Assembly: GCA_902539445.1 (NCBI GenBank)
Contig: CACBIY010000007.1
Location: forward strand, 1-53,085
DNA: 53,085 nucleotides
DNA from: an uncultured Pelagibacteraceae bacterium
GTDB lineage: Bacteria; Pseudomonadota; Alphaproteobacteria; Pelagibacterales; Pelagibacteraceae
Direction of reading: 5' to 3'
Under the pieces are notes generated by a model that was given only the letters and a program-made list of their open reading frames with translations, ran no database searches and was not told the origin of the DNA. Position numbers and translations under genes: made by a program. Positions 10,597-18,952 of this stretch are shown here, piece after piece (the stretch's first letter is position 1; each line of letters starts with the position of its first letter).

Positions 10597-11865
10597 TTAG
10601 CTAGGTTTGTTCATCGAATTGAAGAAATCAGAATTATTTTTAGTATCTTTTAGCTTAGAACTAATAAACTCAATTGCATCCATTGTTCCCATTGGGGCTA
10701 TTATTCTTCTTAAAACATTCATTTTTTGAAGATCATTTTTATCAAATAACAATTCTTCTCTTCTAGTTCCTGATTTTGTTATATCAATAGCAGGGTAAAT
10801 CCTTTTATCTGCAATTTTTCTATCTAATACAGTTTCACTGTTTCCGGTTCCCTTAAATTCCTCAAAAATTACTTCATCCATTCTGCTTCCAGTATCTATT
10901 AAAGCAGTGGATATGATGGTTAAAGATCCACCTTCTTCTATGTTTCTTGCTGCACCAAAAAATCTTTTGGGTCTTTGGAGTGCGTTAGCATCTACACCGC
11001 CGGTTAAAACCTTACCCGAGCTTGGTATTACAGCATTATAGGCTCGACCTAATCTTGTTATTGAGTCTAGTAGTATTACCACATCTTTCTTATGTTCAGT
11101 AAGCCTTTTGGCCTTTTCTATTACCATTTCAGCTACTGCAACGTGTCTTTGTGCAGGTTCATCAAAAGTTGAACTAATAACCTCACCTTTAACAGTTCTC
11201 TGCATGTCAGTCACTTCTTCTGGACGTTCATCAATCAATAATACGATCAAATAACACTCTGGATAATTCTTAGCAATCGAGTTCGCAATACTTTGTAAAA
11301 TCATAGTCTTTCCTGCTTTTGGCGGAGAGATAATTATCGATCTTTGACCTTTTCCAATTGGGCTAACAAGATCTATTAATCTTGGCGTTAGATCCTGCTT
11401 TTTATCTGGCTTTGTGACCTCAACTTCCATAACTAATTGTTTATCTGGATACAAAGGTGTTAAATTATCAAAAGCTATTTTGTGTCTAGATTTGTCGGGT
11501 TCCTCAAAATTTATTTTACTTACTTGTAGTAAAGCAAAATATCTTTCACCCTCTTTAGGGGCTCTTACAGGGCCCTCAACAGTATCTCCGGTTCTTAGAC
11601 CAAACTTTCTTATTTGGCTTGGACTAACATAAATATCATCAGGACCGGGAAGATAGTTTGACTCCATTGCTCTTAAAAAACCAAATCCATCTTGAAGCAA
11701 TTGTAATACGCCAGCCCCTGTAATTTCCTCTTTTTCTGCAACCTTTTTAAGAATTGCAAAGAGAATTTCTTGTTTTCTTAATGTGCTGGCATTTTCAATA
11801 CCAAGCTCCTCTGCTTGTGTAATAAGTTGTTCTGATGATTTAAGTTTTAATTCCTGTATGTTCAT
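10597..11865 (-). CDS. rho: Transcription termination factor Rho
   Basis: Hexameric RNA-DNA helicase that ends transcription at Rho-dependent terminators. The N-terminal helical domain is followed by the cold-shock-like RNA-binding domain with RNP1 GFGFLR at 60-65. The ATPase carries GKGQR (171-175) and the Walker A motif PPKAGKT at 181-187. The length of 422 aa is standard. Its stop lies one base from the convergent sulfotransferase stop. A promoter and a dyad symmetry lie directly upstream. Confidence 0.98.
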   Translation of the reverse strand: MNIQELKLKSSEQLITQAEELGIENASTLRKQEILFAILKKVAEKEEITGAGVLQLLQDGFGFLRAMESNYLPGPDDIYVSPSQIRKFGLRTGDTVEGPVRAPKEGERYFALLQVSKINFEEPDKSRHKIAFDNLTPLYPDKQLVMEVEVTKPDKKQDLTPRLIDLVSPIGKGQRSIIISPPKAGKTMILQSIANSIAKNYPECYLIVLLIDERPEEVTDMQRTVKGEVISSTFDEPAQRHVAVAEMVIEKAKRLTEHKKDVVILLDSITRLGRAYNAVIPSSGKVLTGGVDANALQRPKRFFGAARNIEEGGSLTIISTALIDTGSRMDEVIFEEFKGTGNSETVLDRKIADKRIYPAIDITKSGTRREELLFDKNDLQKMNVLRRIIAPMGTMDAIEFISSKLKDTKNNSDFFNSMNKPS

Positions 11866-11873
11866 GATTAGAG

Positions 11874-11893
11874 ATTATTAAGGACTTAATAAT
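11874..11893 (-). promoter_or_regulatory. Dyad symmetry in the rho 5' leader
   Basis: Two perfect 9-base arms, ATTATTAAG and CTTAATAAT, are separated by only GA. The element begins 9 bases upstream of the rho ATG and coincides with the start point expected from the predicted promoter. It could act as a DNA operator or as a very short-loop hairpin at the mRNA 5' end. Rho is autoregulated in other bacteria, but no link to this element is known to me. Confidence 0.45.
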
Positions 11894-11899
11894 AGAGTT

Positions 11900-11927
11900 A
11901 ATATATATACTATTTGCAAATATTCAA
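11900..11927 (-). promoter_or_regulatory. Putative sigma-70 promoter of rho
   Basis: On the minus strand TTGAAT (11922-11927) is followed after 16 bases by TATATT (11900-11905). The -35 element lies just inside the 3' end of hemJ. AT-rich DNA gives many chance -10 elements, so support is moderate. It comes mainly from correct spacing and position ahead of rho. Confidence 0.4.
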
Positions 11928-12364
11928 CCCCAGATAGGCTTAAAAACCACAACAAATATGATTAAAATAAGCAAGAATGTGGGTATTTCATTTATAAATC
12001 GATAAAATTTATGTGAATACGTATTAAGGTCTAATTTAAATTGTCCTAAAATACGACCAAGATAAAAATGATAAATTGTTAATGTAACCACGAATATCAA
12101 TTTCAAAATCATCCAAGTTTGTCCAAGTTTTTCAAATCCTATCTCATGGATGAGTAGCAAGCCAAATAGCCAAGATAATATCATTGCTGGCGTCATGATA
12201 TAAAAAAATAGTTTTCTTTCCATAACCTTAAATACATCCGATATAATTGGCTGGGTATTGTTTTGAGAATGATAAACAAAAATTCTTGGAAGATATAACA
12301 ATCCAGCCATCCAAGAAATGACGGATATCAAATGTAACGATTTAAAAAGTAAGTAAGTGTTCAT
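11924..12364 (-). CDS. hemJ: Protoporphyrinogen IX oxidase HemJ (UPF0093/CopD-like)
   Basis: Small integral membrane protein (146 aa) with about four transmembrane segments. The N-terminal KSLHLISVISWMAGL block contains the conserved His (His11) of the HemJ family. HemJ converts protoporphyrinogen IX to protoporphyrin IX in many alphaproteobacteria that lack HemG and HemY. It sits three bases after hemH and in the hemE-hemH-hemJ run, which agrees with this role. The rho promoter appears to overlap its 3' end. Confidence 0.9.
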   Translation of the reverse strand: MNTYLLFKSLHLISVISWMAGLLYLPRIFVYHSQNNTQPIISDVFKVMERKLFFYIMTPAMILSWLFGLLLIHEIGFEKLGQTWMILKLIFVVTLTIYHFYLGRILGQFKLDLNTYSHKFYRFINEIPTFLLILIIFVVVFKPIWG

Positions 12365-12367
12365 TAA

Positions 12368-13366
12368 TCAGATGTTTTTTTGAATTAAAGATTTTAATAA
12401 AATTATGTGATCGTCATTATCATTCAAACACGGCACCATATCAAAGTTTTCTCCACCAGATTCTAAAAAACTCTCTTTTCCTTGGATTTGGATTTCTTCT
12501 AAAGTTTCGACACAGTCTGAAGAAAATCCCGGACATATAGCTAAAACATTTTTTTTACCCTCTTTGGGTAAATTTTCTAAAGTTTTATCTGTATAAGGTT
12601 GAAGCCATTTCTCAGGACCAAATCTTGATTGAAATGTAGTCTTAATTTCAATTGAAGTAAACTTTTCTGATATTAGTCTCGTGGTCTTGTGACAATAGCA
12701 ATGATAAGGATCGCCCTTATCAAAATATTTTTGCGGTATTCCATGATAAGAAGCTAATATCAAATCTGGCTTCCAATTTATTTCTTTAATTTTTTTATTC
12801 AAAGAATTTACAAGTGCTTCTATATATAATGGATCTGATTCATAATGCGGCACTATTTTTAGTGATGGTTGCCATCTCATTTTCATAAGAGTTCTATATA
12901 CTTCGTCACAGACGGTTGCGGTGGTTGCCGCAGCATATTGAGGATAAAGTGGGAGAATTATTAAATTTTCACAACCAATTTCATGAAGAGCTGTAATTTT
13001 GCTTTTAATACTGGGATTTCCATATCTCATGGCATAATCTACTATTAAGTTTTTTTCAGATATTAAGTTTGAAAGCTTTTCTGCTTGCTTTTGGGTGTAA
13101 TACATAAGAGGAGAAATGTTTTTATCTTTCATCCAAATTTCTTTATAAGCCTTTGCTGTTTTAGATGGCCGAAAGGTTAATATAATAACATTTAATATGA
13201 TTTGCCAAATTATCGGGTTAACCTCGATTACTCTTCTATCTGATAAAAATTCTTTTAGATATTTTCTTATATCAAACCAACTTGTTGAGTCGGGAGTTCC
13301 AAGATTAACAATTAAAACTCCGGTTTTTCCGAAATTAACTAGTGGGTGTTCTATCTTTTTTTCCAC
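12368..13366 (-). CDS. hemH: Ferrochelatase
   Basis: Inserts ferrous iron into protoporphyrin IX, the last step of haem synthesis. It opens with the family block TGVLIVNLGTPDS. The catalytic His is in SYHGIP (His208), and the PQYAAATTA substrate-channel segment is near residues 142-150. The C-terminal CPGFSSDCVETLEE motif carries the conserved Cys and Glu residues. The length of 332 aa is normal. Its start shares one base with the hemE stop, so the pair is translationally linked. Confidence 0.97.
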   Translation of the reverse strand: MEKKIEHPLVNFGKTGVLIVNLGTPDSTSWFDIRKYLKEFLSDRRVIEVNPIIWQIILNVIILTFRPSKTAKAYKEIWMKDKNISPLMYYTQKQAEKLSNLISEKNLIVDYAMRYGNPSIKSKITALHEIGCENLIILPLYPQYAAATTATVCDEVYRTLMKMRWQPSLKIVPHYESDPLYIEALVNSLNKKIKEINWKPDLILASYHGIPQKYFDKGDPYHCYCHKTTRLISEKFTSIEIKTTFQSRFGPEKWLQPYTDKTLENLPKEGKKNVLAICPGFSSDCVETLEEIQIQGKESFLESGGENFDMVPCLNDNDDHIILLKSLIQKNI

Positions 13367-14367
13367 TAATAATCCTTTACAGTTTTTACTAAATAATCCA
13401 TCATATTAGGGTCTGTCTCCGGAAGAACTCCATGTCCTAAGTTAAATATATATGGATGATCTTTGAATATATCTAAATATTTCGTTGTTTCTCTTTTTAA
13501 ATTTTCTTTATTAGAAAGCAAAACCTTTGGATCCATTCCACCTTGAACAGGAATTTTTATTTCTTTGTTAATTTTCACCGGATCAACTTCATAATCAATG
13601 CAAATTGTATCTGGTTTGATAATTTCACAATAATCTTTGTAATTTGTAATACCTCTTGGAAAACAGATAACAGGCACATTTAAAGATTTGGTATAATTAA
13701 CCAAACTTAAAGTAGGATCATAAATGTAATTAGGTAAATCTTTTTTTTTTAACAGACCAGCCCAACTATCAAAAATTTGGATTATCTGAGCACCATTATC
13801 AATCTGGTTTTTAATATGTATCTTTAAAAATTTATCTAAAATCTTAAGAACTTTATCAATTAAATACTTATCTTCAAAAAAATTTTCATTCAAACTTAAT
13901 TTTGGTGATCTTTTATTAATCATATAAACTAATAAAGTCCAAGGTGCTCCTACAAAGCCTATTGTAGTTTTATTTTTAGTAAATTGAGAATTACTAACTA
14001 ATTTAATTAATTTATAAACAGGAGATAGTTTCTCTATAAATTTAACTTCTTCAATATTCGAAATTTCTTTTAAGTCTAAGTTACCAAGTAATGGGCCTAC
14101 ATTTTTTTTAAATTCAACAATTTGATTAAGACCATATGGTAACATTAAGATATCAGAAAAAATTATTGCTGCATCCAAATTGAATCTTTTTAGTGGTTGT
14201 AAAGTGATCTCACTTGATAATTTTTCGTTAAGACATAATTTAATAAAATCAGGGTTTTGTTTTCTTATTTCTCTAAATTCTGGTAAATATCTTCCAGCTT
14301 GTCTCATTATCCAAATAGGGTTGATATCACTTTTTTTGTTTATTATTACTTCTTCGATTGGTGACAT
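13366..14367 (-). CDS. hemE: Uroporphyrinogen decarboxylase
   Basis: Decarboxylates uroporphyrinogen III to coproporphyrinogen III. The signature MRQAGRYLPE is at residues 21-30, with the conserved arginines that bind substrate carboxylates. IIFSDILMLPYGL supplies the catalytic Asp, and a LGHGVLPETDP block is near the C-terminus. The length is 333 aa. hemE marks the left border of the replication origin in Caulobacter and Rickettsia, and here it flanks the same kind of AT-rich, DnaA-box-bearing spacer. Confidence 0.97.
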   Translation of the reverse strand: MSPIEEVIINKKSDINPIWIMRQAGRYLPEFREIRKQNPDFIKLCLNEKLSSEITLQPLKRFNLDAAIIFSDILMLPYGLNQIVEFKKNVGPLLGNLDLKEISNIEEVKFIEKLSPVYKLIKLVSNSQFTKNKTTIGFVGAPWTLLVYMINKRSPKLSLNENFFEDKYLIDKVLKILDKFLKIHIKNQIDNGAQIIQIFDSWAGLLKKKDLPNYIYDPTLSLVNYTKSLNVPVICFPRGITNYKDYCEIIKPDTICIDYEVDPVKINKEIKIPVQGGMDPKVLLSNKENLKRETTKYLDIFKDHPYIFNLGHGVLPETDPNMMDYLVKTVKDY

Positions 14368-14408
14368 ATTAATAATTAAATATAATTAATTGTAATGTTA
14401 GTATATTC

Positions 14409-14417
14409 TGTGAATAA
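14409..14417 (-). promoter_or_regulatory. DnaA box (hemE side of oriC)
   Basis: The minus strand reads TTATTCACA, a full match to the relaxed DnaA-box consensus TTATNCACA. It points inward from the hemE edge of the spacer. Confidence 0.75.
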
Positions 14418-14430
14418 TGGTGATTAAATT

Positions 14431-14443
14431 TATTGAACATTTT
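14431..14443 (+). repeat. Left arm of 13-bp inverted repeat in oriC
   Basis: TATTGAACATTTT is the exact reverse complement of the sequence at 14601-14613. The two arms are 157 bp apart and lie between the two DnaA boxes. Confidence 0.7.
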
Positions 14444-14600
14444 ATAAACAGTTTGTTAACATTTAGAATTTAAATTTTAATAAATATATACGCAAAATTG
14501 AAGCTTATTAACTAAATACACCAAATGTTTACTGCAAATTTCAACATGTTTAATTTTGTTAATAAAAACATTGTTTTACACCATAAATTTTAAGATATGG

Positions 14601-14613
14601 AAAATGTTCAATA
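14601..14613 (-). repeat. Right arm of 13-bp inverted repeat in oriC
   Basis: AAAATGTTCAATA is the perfect inverted partner of 14431-14443. It may be a protein-binding site used twice in opposite orientation; I recognise no known origin-binding protein motif in it. Confidence 0.7.
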
Positions 14614-14632
14614 TGATAAAAATAGTACAGAT

Positions 14633-14641
14633 TTATACACA
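14633..14641 (+). promoter_or_regulatory. DnaA box (right side of oriC)
   Basis: TTATACACA is identical to the E. coli R2-type DnaA box. It ends 8 bases before the start codon of the next gene. A weaker seven-of-nine copy, TTATACATG, follows at once and runs into that start codon. DnaA bound here could also influence the downstream gene. Confidence 0.78.
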
Positions 14642-14649
14642 TATTATAC

Positions 14650-15474
14650 ATGAATAATTTATATCAAATTTATCTTATATCAGACGCAACTGGTGAAACT
14701 CTTGATCGTATTTTTATAGCCATTAAAGCTCAATTTAAAAATATAAATTATAAGATACACACTTATTCTTTTACTAGAACTGAAAATCAAATTCTAAAAA
14801 TTTTAGAAAGTGCAGAAAAAGAAAAAAACTCAATAATTCTATACTCTATTGTTGATAGTAATCTAGCAAAGTATCTTGCAAAAAATAGTGATACGAAAAA
14901 AATCCCATGCTTTGGGGTATTAGGTGACCTTATATTAAGTTTTTCAAAACTTTTAAATCAAAAAGCTTCACACCGACCAAGCGGGCAATATGCTCTTGAT
15001 GAAGAATATTATAAAAGAATTGAAGCAATTCAATTTACAATGAACCATGATGACGGCAATCTTGTTAAGGAAATAAAAGAGTCTGATATAATTTTGTTGG
15101 GAGTAAGCAGAACAAGTAAAACTCCAACCGCAATTTTTTTAGCTAACAAAGGTTTTAAAACGTCCAATATACCTTTAATAAATGAAAATTCTTTACCAGA
15201 GGTTTTAAAAGAAAACCCAAAAATCTCATGCATAATTGGATTAAATACTGAGCCAGAAAGGCTTGTAGATATTAGAAAAAACAGGATGAATTCTCTTAAG
15301 GAAAATAAAAATAAATTATATACAGATTTGGAACAAATTAAAAAAGAAGTAGATATGGCAAAAAACACTTTCAAAAAATATAAATGGCCATTTATCGATG
15401 TCACACGAAAATCTGTAGAAGAAACAGCAGCTTCTGTAATCAAAATATACGAAATATATAAAGAAAATGCCTAA
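14650..15474 (+). CDS. Pyruvate, phosphate dikinase regulatory protein (DUF299/PPSR)
   Basis: Bifunctional kinase/phosphorylase family that reversibly phosphorylates a Thr of pyruvate, phosphate dikinase (or PEP synthase), with ADP as phosphate donor. It begins with the family block YLISDATGETLDR. The nucleotide-binding loop GVSRTSKT is at 151-158, and a SHRPSGQYALDEEY segment is near residue 107. The length of 274 aa is typical. The orthologue next to the origin in Rickettsia and Caulobacter is the same family. It overlaps maf by 8 bp and begins the maf-aroE-coaE-dnaQ run. The target kinase is not in this window. Confidence 0.93.
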   Translation: MNNLYQIYLISDATGETLDRIFIAIKAQFKNINYKIHTYSFTRTENQILKILESAEKEKNSIILYSIVDSNLAKYLAKNSDTKKIPCFGVLGDLILSFSKLLNQKASHRPSGQYALDEEYYKRIEAIQFTMNHDDGNLVKEIKESDIILLGVSRTSKTPTAIFLANKGFKTSNIPLINENSLPEVLKENPKISCIIGLNTEPERLVDIRKNRMNSLKENKNKLYTDLEQIKKEVDMAKNTFKKYKWPFIDVTRKSVEETAASVIKIYEIYKENA

Positions 15475-16051
15475 AATAATTCTAGCTTCTAAAAGTAAGG
15501 TTAGAAAAAAAATATTGGATGAAAATGATATTTTCAATGAGGTAAAACCATCAAATGTCGATGAAGATATTGTGAAACTAAGTTTATTAAAAGAAAAAGC
15601 TACACCTGAAATTATATCAAAAAATTTAGCTGAATTAAAAGCCAACAAAGTAAGTAACAAATATGTTGATGATCTAGTTCTAGGCGCTGACAGTGTAATT
15701 GATTTAGAGGGAGAGCTCATATCAAAGCCTAACGATAGAAATGAAGCTTTAGAAATTCTAAAAAAACTTAATGGTAAAAAACATCATTTAATAAGTTCAG
15801 TTTGTATCTCTAAAAACGGATCTATGGTATGGAACCATACTGATAAAGCATCACTGACAATGAAAAAAATGACAGAGGAAGAACTAAAAAAATATTTATT
15901 AAAAATTTCGGATGAGGCGTTATATGCTTATAATGTTTATCAAATAGAAGGTGAGGGAAGAGATTTATTCTCACGTATTGATGGAAACGAAAATACAATA
16001 ATGGGACTTCCAATTGAGAAAATTAAAAAATATTTAGATAATTATAAATGA
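15467..16051 (+). CDS. maf: Maf-like nucleoside triphosphate pyrophosphatase
   Basis: House-cleaning enzyme that hydrolyses non-canonical or canonical NTPs to NMP and pyrophosphate. The N-terminus ILASKSKVRKKIL matches the Maf block (usually LASxSPRR), with Lys in place of the usual Pro-Arg. The LGADSVIDLEG motif with catalytic Asp and the GEGRDLFSRIDG region are present. The length of 194 aa is standard. It is embedded in overlapping genes, 8 bp with the PPDK regulator and 4 bp with aroE. Confidence 0.92.
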   Translation: MPKIILASKSKVRKKILDENDIFNEVKPSNVDEDIVKLSLLKEKATPEIISKNLAELKANKVSNKYVDDLVLGADSVIDLEGELISKPNDRNEALEILKKLNGKKHHLISSVCISKNGSMVWNHTDKASLTMKKMTEEELKKYLLKISDEALYAYNVYQIEGEGRDLFSRIDGNENTIMGLPIEKIKKYLDNYK

Positions 16052-16842
16052 AAAAATATCTTGTAATTGGAAATCCTATTGAACACTCACTATCACCTAA
16101 ATTACATAATTATTGGTTTGAAAAAAATAATATTGATGCAAATTACGATAGAAAAAAAATAGATAAAAGTGAAATCCAAGAAATTATTACTGAAATTAGG
16201 GAGAATAAATTAGATGGAATAAATGTTACTGTTCCTTTTAAAACTGATGTCATACCTTTTTTGGATACGCTAAGCAAAGAGTCTCAAATTACCCGTTCTG
16301 TTAATACTATATACAAACAAGATAAAAAACTCATTGGTCATAACACTGATATAAAAGGTTTTGAATTGAGTTTAAAGGAAACCCAATTTAATTTGGAAAA
16401 CAAGACAATATTTATATTGGGAGCTGGAGGCGTTGTACCTTCTATAATTTACGCTTTAGAAAAACTAGGTACTTCTAAAATTATAGTAAGTAATAGGACT
16501 AAGCAAAAAACTGAAAACTTAAAAAAATATTTTTCAAATATCAGCGTAGTTGACTGGGGAGATCAACCTGAATTTGATATGATTATTAATGCCACTAGTC
16601 TAGGCTTAAATAAAGAAGATAACATTGATTTGAACTTCAAAAACATAAATAAAAAAAAACTATTCTACGATGTTATCTATAATCCAAAAGAGACTAATTT
16701 TTTGAGAGCTGGAAAAAACTTAGGTTGTCAGGTTTCTAATGGTAAAATGATGTTTATTTATCAAGCTTTGGAAGCGTTTAAAATATGGCACAAGGTTGAA
16801 CCAGAAATTAACGAAGAATTAAAGAAATTATTAGATTTATGA
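16048..16842 (+). CDS. aroE: Shikimate dehydrogenase
   Basis: Reduces 3-dehydroshikimate to shikimate with NADPH in aromatic amino acid synthesis. The substrate-binding N-terminus is IGNPIEHSLSPKLHN. The catalytic Lys65 is in NVTVPFK (59-65), and Asp101 is in NTDIKGF. The Rossmann glycine motif GAGG is at 125-128. The length of 264 aa is typical. ATGA-type overlaps with maf and coaE suggest translational coupling. Confidence 0.96.
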   Translation: MKKYLVIGNPIEHSLSPKLHNYWFEKNNIDANYDRKKIDKSEIQEIITEIRENKLDGINVTVPFKTDVIPFLDTLSKESQITRSVNTIYKQDKKLIGHNTDIKGFELSLKETQFNLENKTIFILGAGGVVPSIIYALEKLGTSKIIVSNRTKQKTENLKKYFSNISVVDWGDQPEFDMIINATSLGLNKEDNIDLNFKNINKKKLFYDVIYNPKETNFLRAGKNLGCQVSNGKMMFIYQALEAFKIWHKVEPEINEELKKLLDL

Positions 16843-17408
16843 AAAGAATAGGTATTTTAGGAGATATAGGTTCTGGCAAAACTTACATAGCTAAATGTTT
16901 TGGTTTTCCTGTGTTTAACGCTGATTTAGAAGTTGCTAAAATTTATAAACATAACAGAAATGTTTTTCAAAAATTAAAAAAAGAACTTCCAAATTATTTT
17001 GATTCTTTTCCCGTAAAAAAAAAAGAAATTATTAATGCAATTTTATCTAATAGGAAAAATTTAAAAATAATTATTAAGATTGTTCATCGCGAAGTTAGAA
17101 AAAAAATGAATGATTTTTTAAGAAAGAACAAACATAAAAAACTTGTTGTATTAGATATTCCTCTTCTGTTGGAGAACAAGATTAATAAAAAAAAAGATAT
17201 ATTAATTTTTGTTGAGTCTAAGAAATCAGAAATTTTAAAAAGATTAAAAAAACGAAAAAATTTTGACATAGAAATACTTAATAATTTTAAAAAGATGCAA
17301 CTGTCGCTTGTCTTAAAGAAGAAAAAGTCTCAATTTATAATTAAGAACAATTTTAAAAAAAATTCTGTTAAAGTTAGAGTAAAGGAAATTATAAAAAATT
17401 TAGTATGA
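16839..17408 (+). CDS. coaE: Dephospho-CoA kinase
   Basis: Last step of coenzyme A synthesis, phosphorylating the 3'-OH of dephospho-CoA. The P-loop reads GDIGSGKT at residues 8-15; most homologues have GGIGSGKS, so the second residue and the last position differ conservatively. VFNADLEVAKIY contains the conserved Asp, and LDIPLLLEN supplies the CoaE core motif. The protein is unusually lysine-rich and short (189 aa). It overlaps its neighbours by 4 bp at both ends. Confidence 0.93.
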   Translation: MKRIGILGDIGSGKTYIAKCFGFPVFNADLEVAKIYKHNRNVFQKLKKELPNYFDSFPVKKKEIINAILSNRKNLKIIIKIVHREVRKKMNDFLRKNKHKKLVVLDIPLLLENKINKKKDILIFVESKKSEILKRLKKRKNFDIEILNNFKKMQLSLVLKKKKSQFIIKNNFKKNSVKVRVKEIIKNLV

Positions 17409-18067
17409 AAGAAATTGTCTTAGACACAGAAACAACTGGTCTCTCAGTCAAAGAGGGGCATAGAGTTGTTGAAATTGGGTGTATCGAATTAGATAATTTA
17501 ATACCGACAAAAAAAAAATTTCATTGTTATTTAAATCCTGAAAGAAAAGTATCTGAGAAAGCTTTCGAAGTGCATGGATATTCAGATAGTTTTTTATCAG
17601 ACAAAATGAAATTTAAAGAAATAGCTGATGATTTTCTAAGATTTATAAAAGATAAAAGATTAATAATTCACAATGCAGAATTTGATTTATCTCATTTAAA
17701 TAATGAACTAAAGATCATTGGAAAAAACAAAATTGATAATGAGGTAGTAGACACGATATCATTAGCCAGAAATAAATTTCCAGGATCCCAAATAAGTTTG
17801 GATGCTTTATGTAAGAGATATAAGATAGACAACTCCAAAAGGGTCCAGCATACTGCACTTATCGACTGTGATTTGCTATCTAAGGTTTATATAAATTTAA
17901 TTGATCAAAAAGAACCAACCTTAGACTTTAAAAATAAAGAGGAAGACGTTTCAAAATTAAATACTGGAAAAGTTATCTATTCCACAAAAGTAATCAAACC
18001 CTCTTCTGAGGAGCTTAAAAATCATCAAATTTATTTAAAGACATCTCTCAAAAAAAACTTTTATTAA
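17405..18067 (+). CDS. dnaQ: DNA polymerase III epsilon subunit (proofreading exonuclease)
   Basis: 3'-5' exonuclease of the DEDDh type that proofreads for the replicative polymerase. ExoI is LDTETTGL, with Asp7 and Glu9. ExoII is IIHNAEFDLSHL, and the ExoIII His-Asp pair appears in RVQHTALIDCDLLSKVY. The length of 220 aa agrees with alphaproteobacterial DnaQ; a short variable tail would bind the alpha subunit. Its last 4 bases overlap the convergent secB stop. Confidence 0.96.
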   Translation: MKEIVLDTETTGLSVKEGHRVVEIGCIELDNLIPTKKKFHCYLNPERKVSEKAFEVHGYSDSFLSDKMKFKEIADDFLRFIKDKRLIIHNAEFDLSHLNNELKIIGKNKIDNEVVDTISLARNKFPGSQISLDALCKRYKIDNSKRVQHTALIDCDLLSKVYINLIDQKEPTLDFKNKEEDVSKLNTGKVIYSTKVIKPSSEELKNHQIYLKTSLKKNFY

Positions 18068-18492
18068 TTAAGTCTTTCTAAATAAAGCTTTGTAAAATCA
18101 ATTTTTTTCTCTAATTTGATATTAGGATATCCAGAATTATGCATCATATCTAAAAATGATTTTTCTAAATCTGGATAAACTGAATTGGGTACATCGCATA
18201 GAACAATTTTTTCAAGATCTTTTTTTTCTTTTATGGATTCGTCAATTTTTACAGCTACTGCGTAAACAATCTCAAAATAAGATTTTTTAACTTGTGTGTC
18301 TTTGTGTTGAAATTTTAGTGTAATATTTATTTCAATCATCTTATTTTTAAGTGCTATTGATTTGATATCAATATCTAATTGATATTTACCCATGTTATTT
18401 CCTGCAGATATGTAAGTTTCAACATCTGGTGTTTCACTGGACATGTCTTTGATGTATTTTGCTAAAATTTTAAATTTTTCTGTCATTGTCAT
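18064..18492 (-). CDS. secB: Protein-export chaperone SecB
   Basis: Tetrameric chaperone that keeps precursor proteins unfolded and hands them to SecA. A QLDIDIKS segment and the acidic mid-region strands match the family. The protein (142 aa) is slightly shorter than E. coli SecB. Two in-frame ATG codons (residues 1 and 3) are possible starts. Its 5' end overlaps fxsA by 23 bp on the same strand. Location beside dnaQ and the Tim44-like gene is conserved in alphaproteobacteria. Confidence 0.92.
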   Translation of the reverse strand: MTMTEKFKILAKYIKDMSSETPDVETYISAGNNMGKYQLDIDIKSIALKNKMIEINITLKFQHKDTQVKKSYFEIVYAVAVKIDESIKEKKDLEKIVLCDVPNSVYPDLEKSFLDMMHNSGYPNIKLEKKIDFTKLYLERLN

Positions 18493-18895
18493 CTTCTACG
18501 TCCTCAAATTCTCCCTCAATAAAATCACCCTTTTTTGTCTCTTTATTTTCAAATTTTTTGTTAAATCTTCCTAATATTAATTTTCGTGTTATTGGAATGA
18601 TTAATAGGAAACCAATTAGGTCAGTTGCAAATCCTGGTATGATTAACAGAACAGCTGCAAATGCTATCGCAGCTCCAGAAATTAATTCGTGAGCTGGGAT
18701 TTGATTTTTAACTATTTGCATCATTCCAGATCTCAGAGTGTTAATACCTTCGTATCTGGCATAGTATATTCCCACAACCGCAGTAAAAAATACCAAGAAT
18801 ATGGTACTGAAAGCACCTATTTGAGACCCGATCTTTATAAAAAGGTAAATCTCAACAATTGGGATTAAAATAACAGCTAAAAGTACTGTGTTCAT
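18470..18895 (-). CDS. fxsA: FxsA family membrane protein
   Basis: Small inner-membrane protein (141 aa) with roughly three hydrophobic segments, at about residues 4-20, 25-45 and 75-105. The N-terminal block IPIVEIYLFIKIG is diagnostic of the FxsA/UPF0716 family. The charged tail is acidic. In E. coli, overproduced FxsA alleviates F exclusion of phage T7; its normal role is unclear. It is divergent from the Tim44-like gene, with a 57-bp spacer. Confidence 0.9.
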   Translation of the reverse strand: MNTVLLAVILIPIVEIYLFIKIGSQIGAFSTIFLVFFTAVVGIYYARYEGINTLRSGMMQIVKNQIPAHELISGAAIAFAAVLLIIPGFATDLIGFLLIIPITRKLILGRFNKKFENKETKKGDFIEGEFEDVEDDNDRKI

Positions 18896-18952
18896 TTGTC
18901 TTTAATGTAATTGTTAGTTGAAATTAATCAACATAGTAATTAAATTTAGTTT

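Larger units (their letters stand above)
14368..14649. other. Predicted chromosomal replication origin (oriC)
   Basis: This 282-bp spacer is the longest non-coding stretch in the window and is extremely AT-rich. It carries DnaA boxes matching TTATNCACA near both ends and a 13-bp perfect inverted repeat, with an AT-only-like core around 14470-14490. It lies between hemE and a PPDK-regulator homologue (the RP001-type neighbour), which is the origin position described for Caulobacter and Rickettsia. Genes on both sides mostly run away from it, and parABS lies about 8 kb away. No origin activity can be shown from sequence alone. Confidence 0.85.

Noticed and set aside
14570-14590. TTTTACACC-like sequences as further DnaA boxes
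   Set aside because: Two or more mismatches from TTATNCACA in AT-rich DNA are expected by chance.
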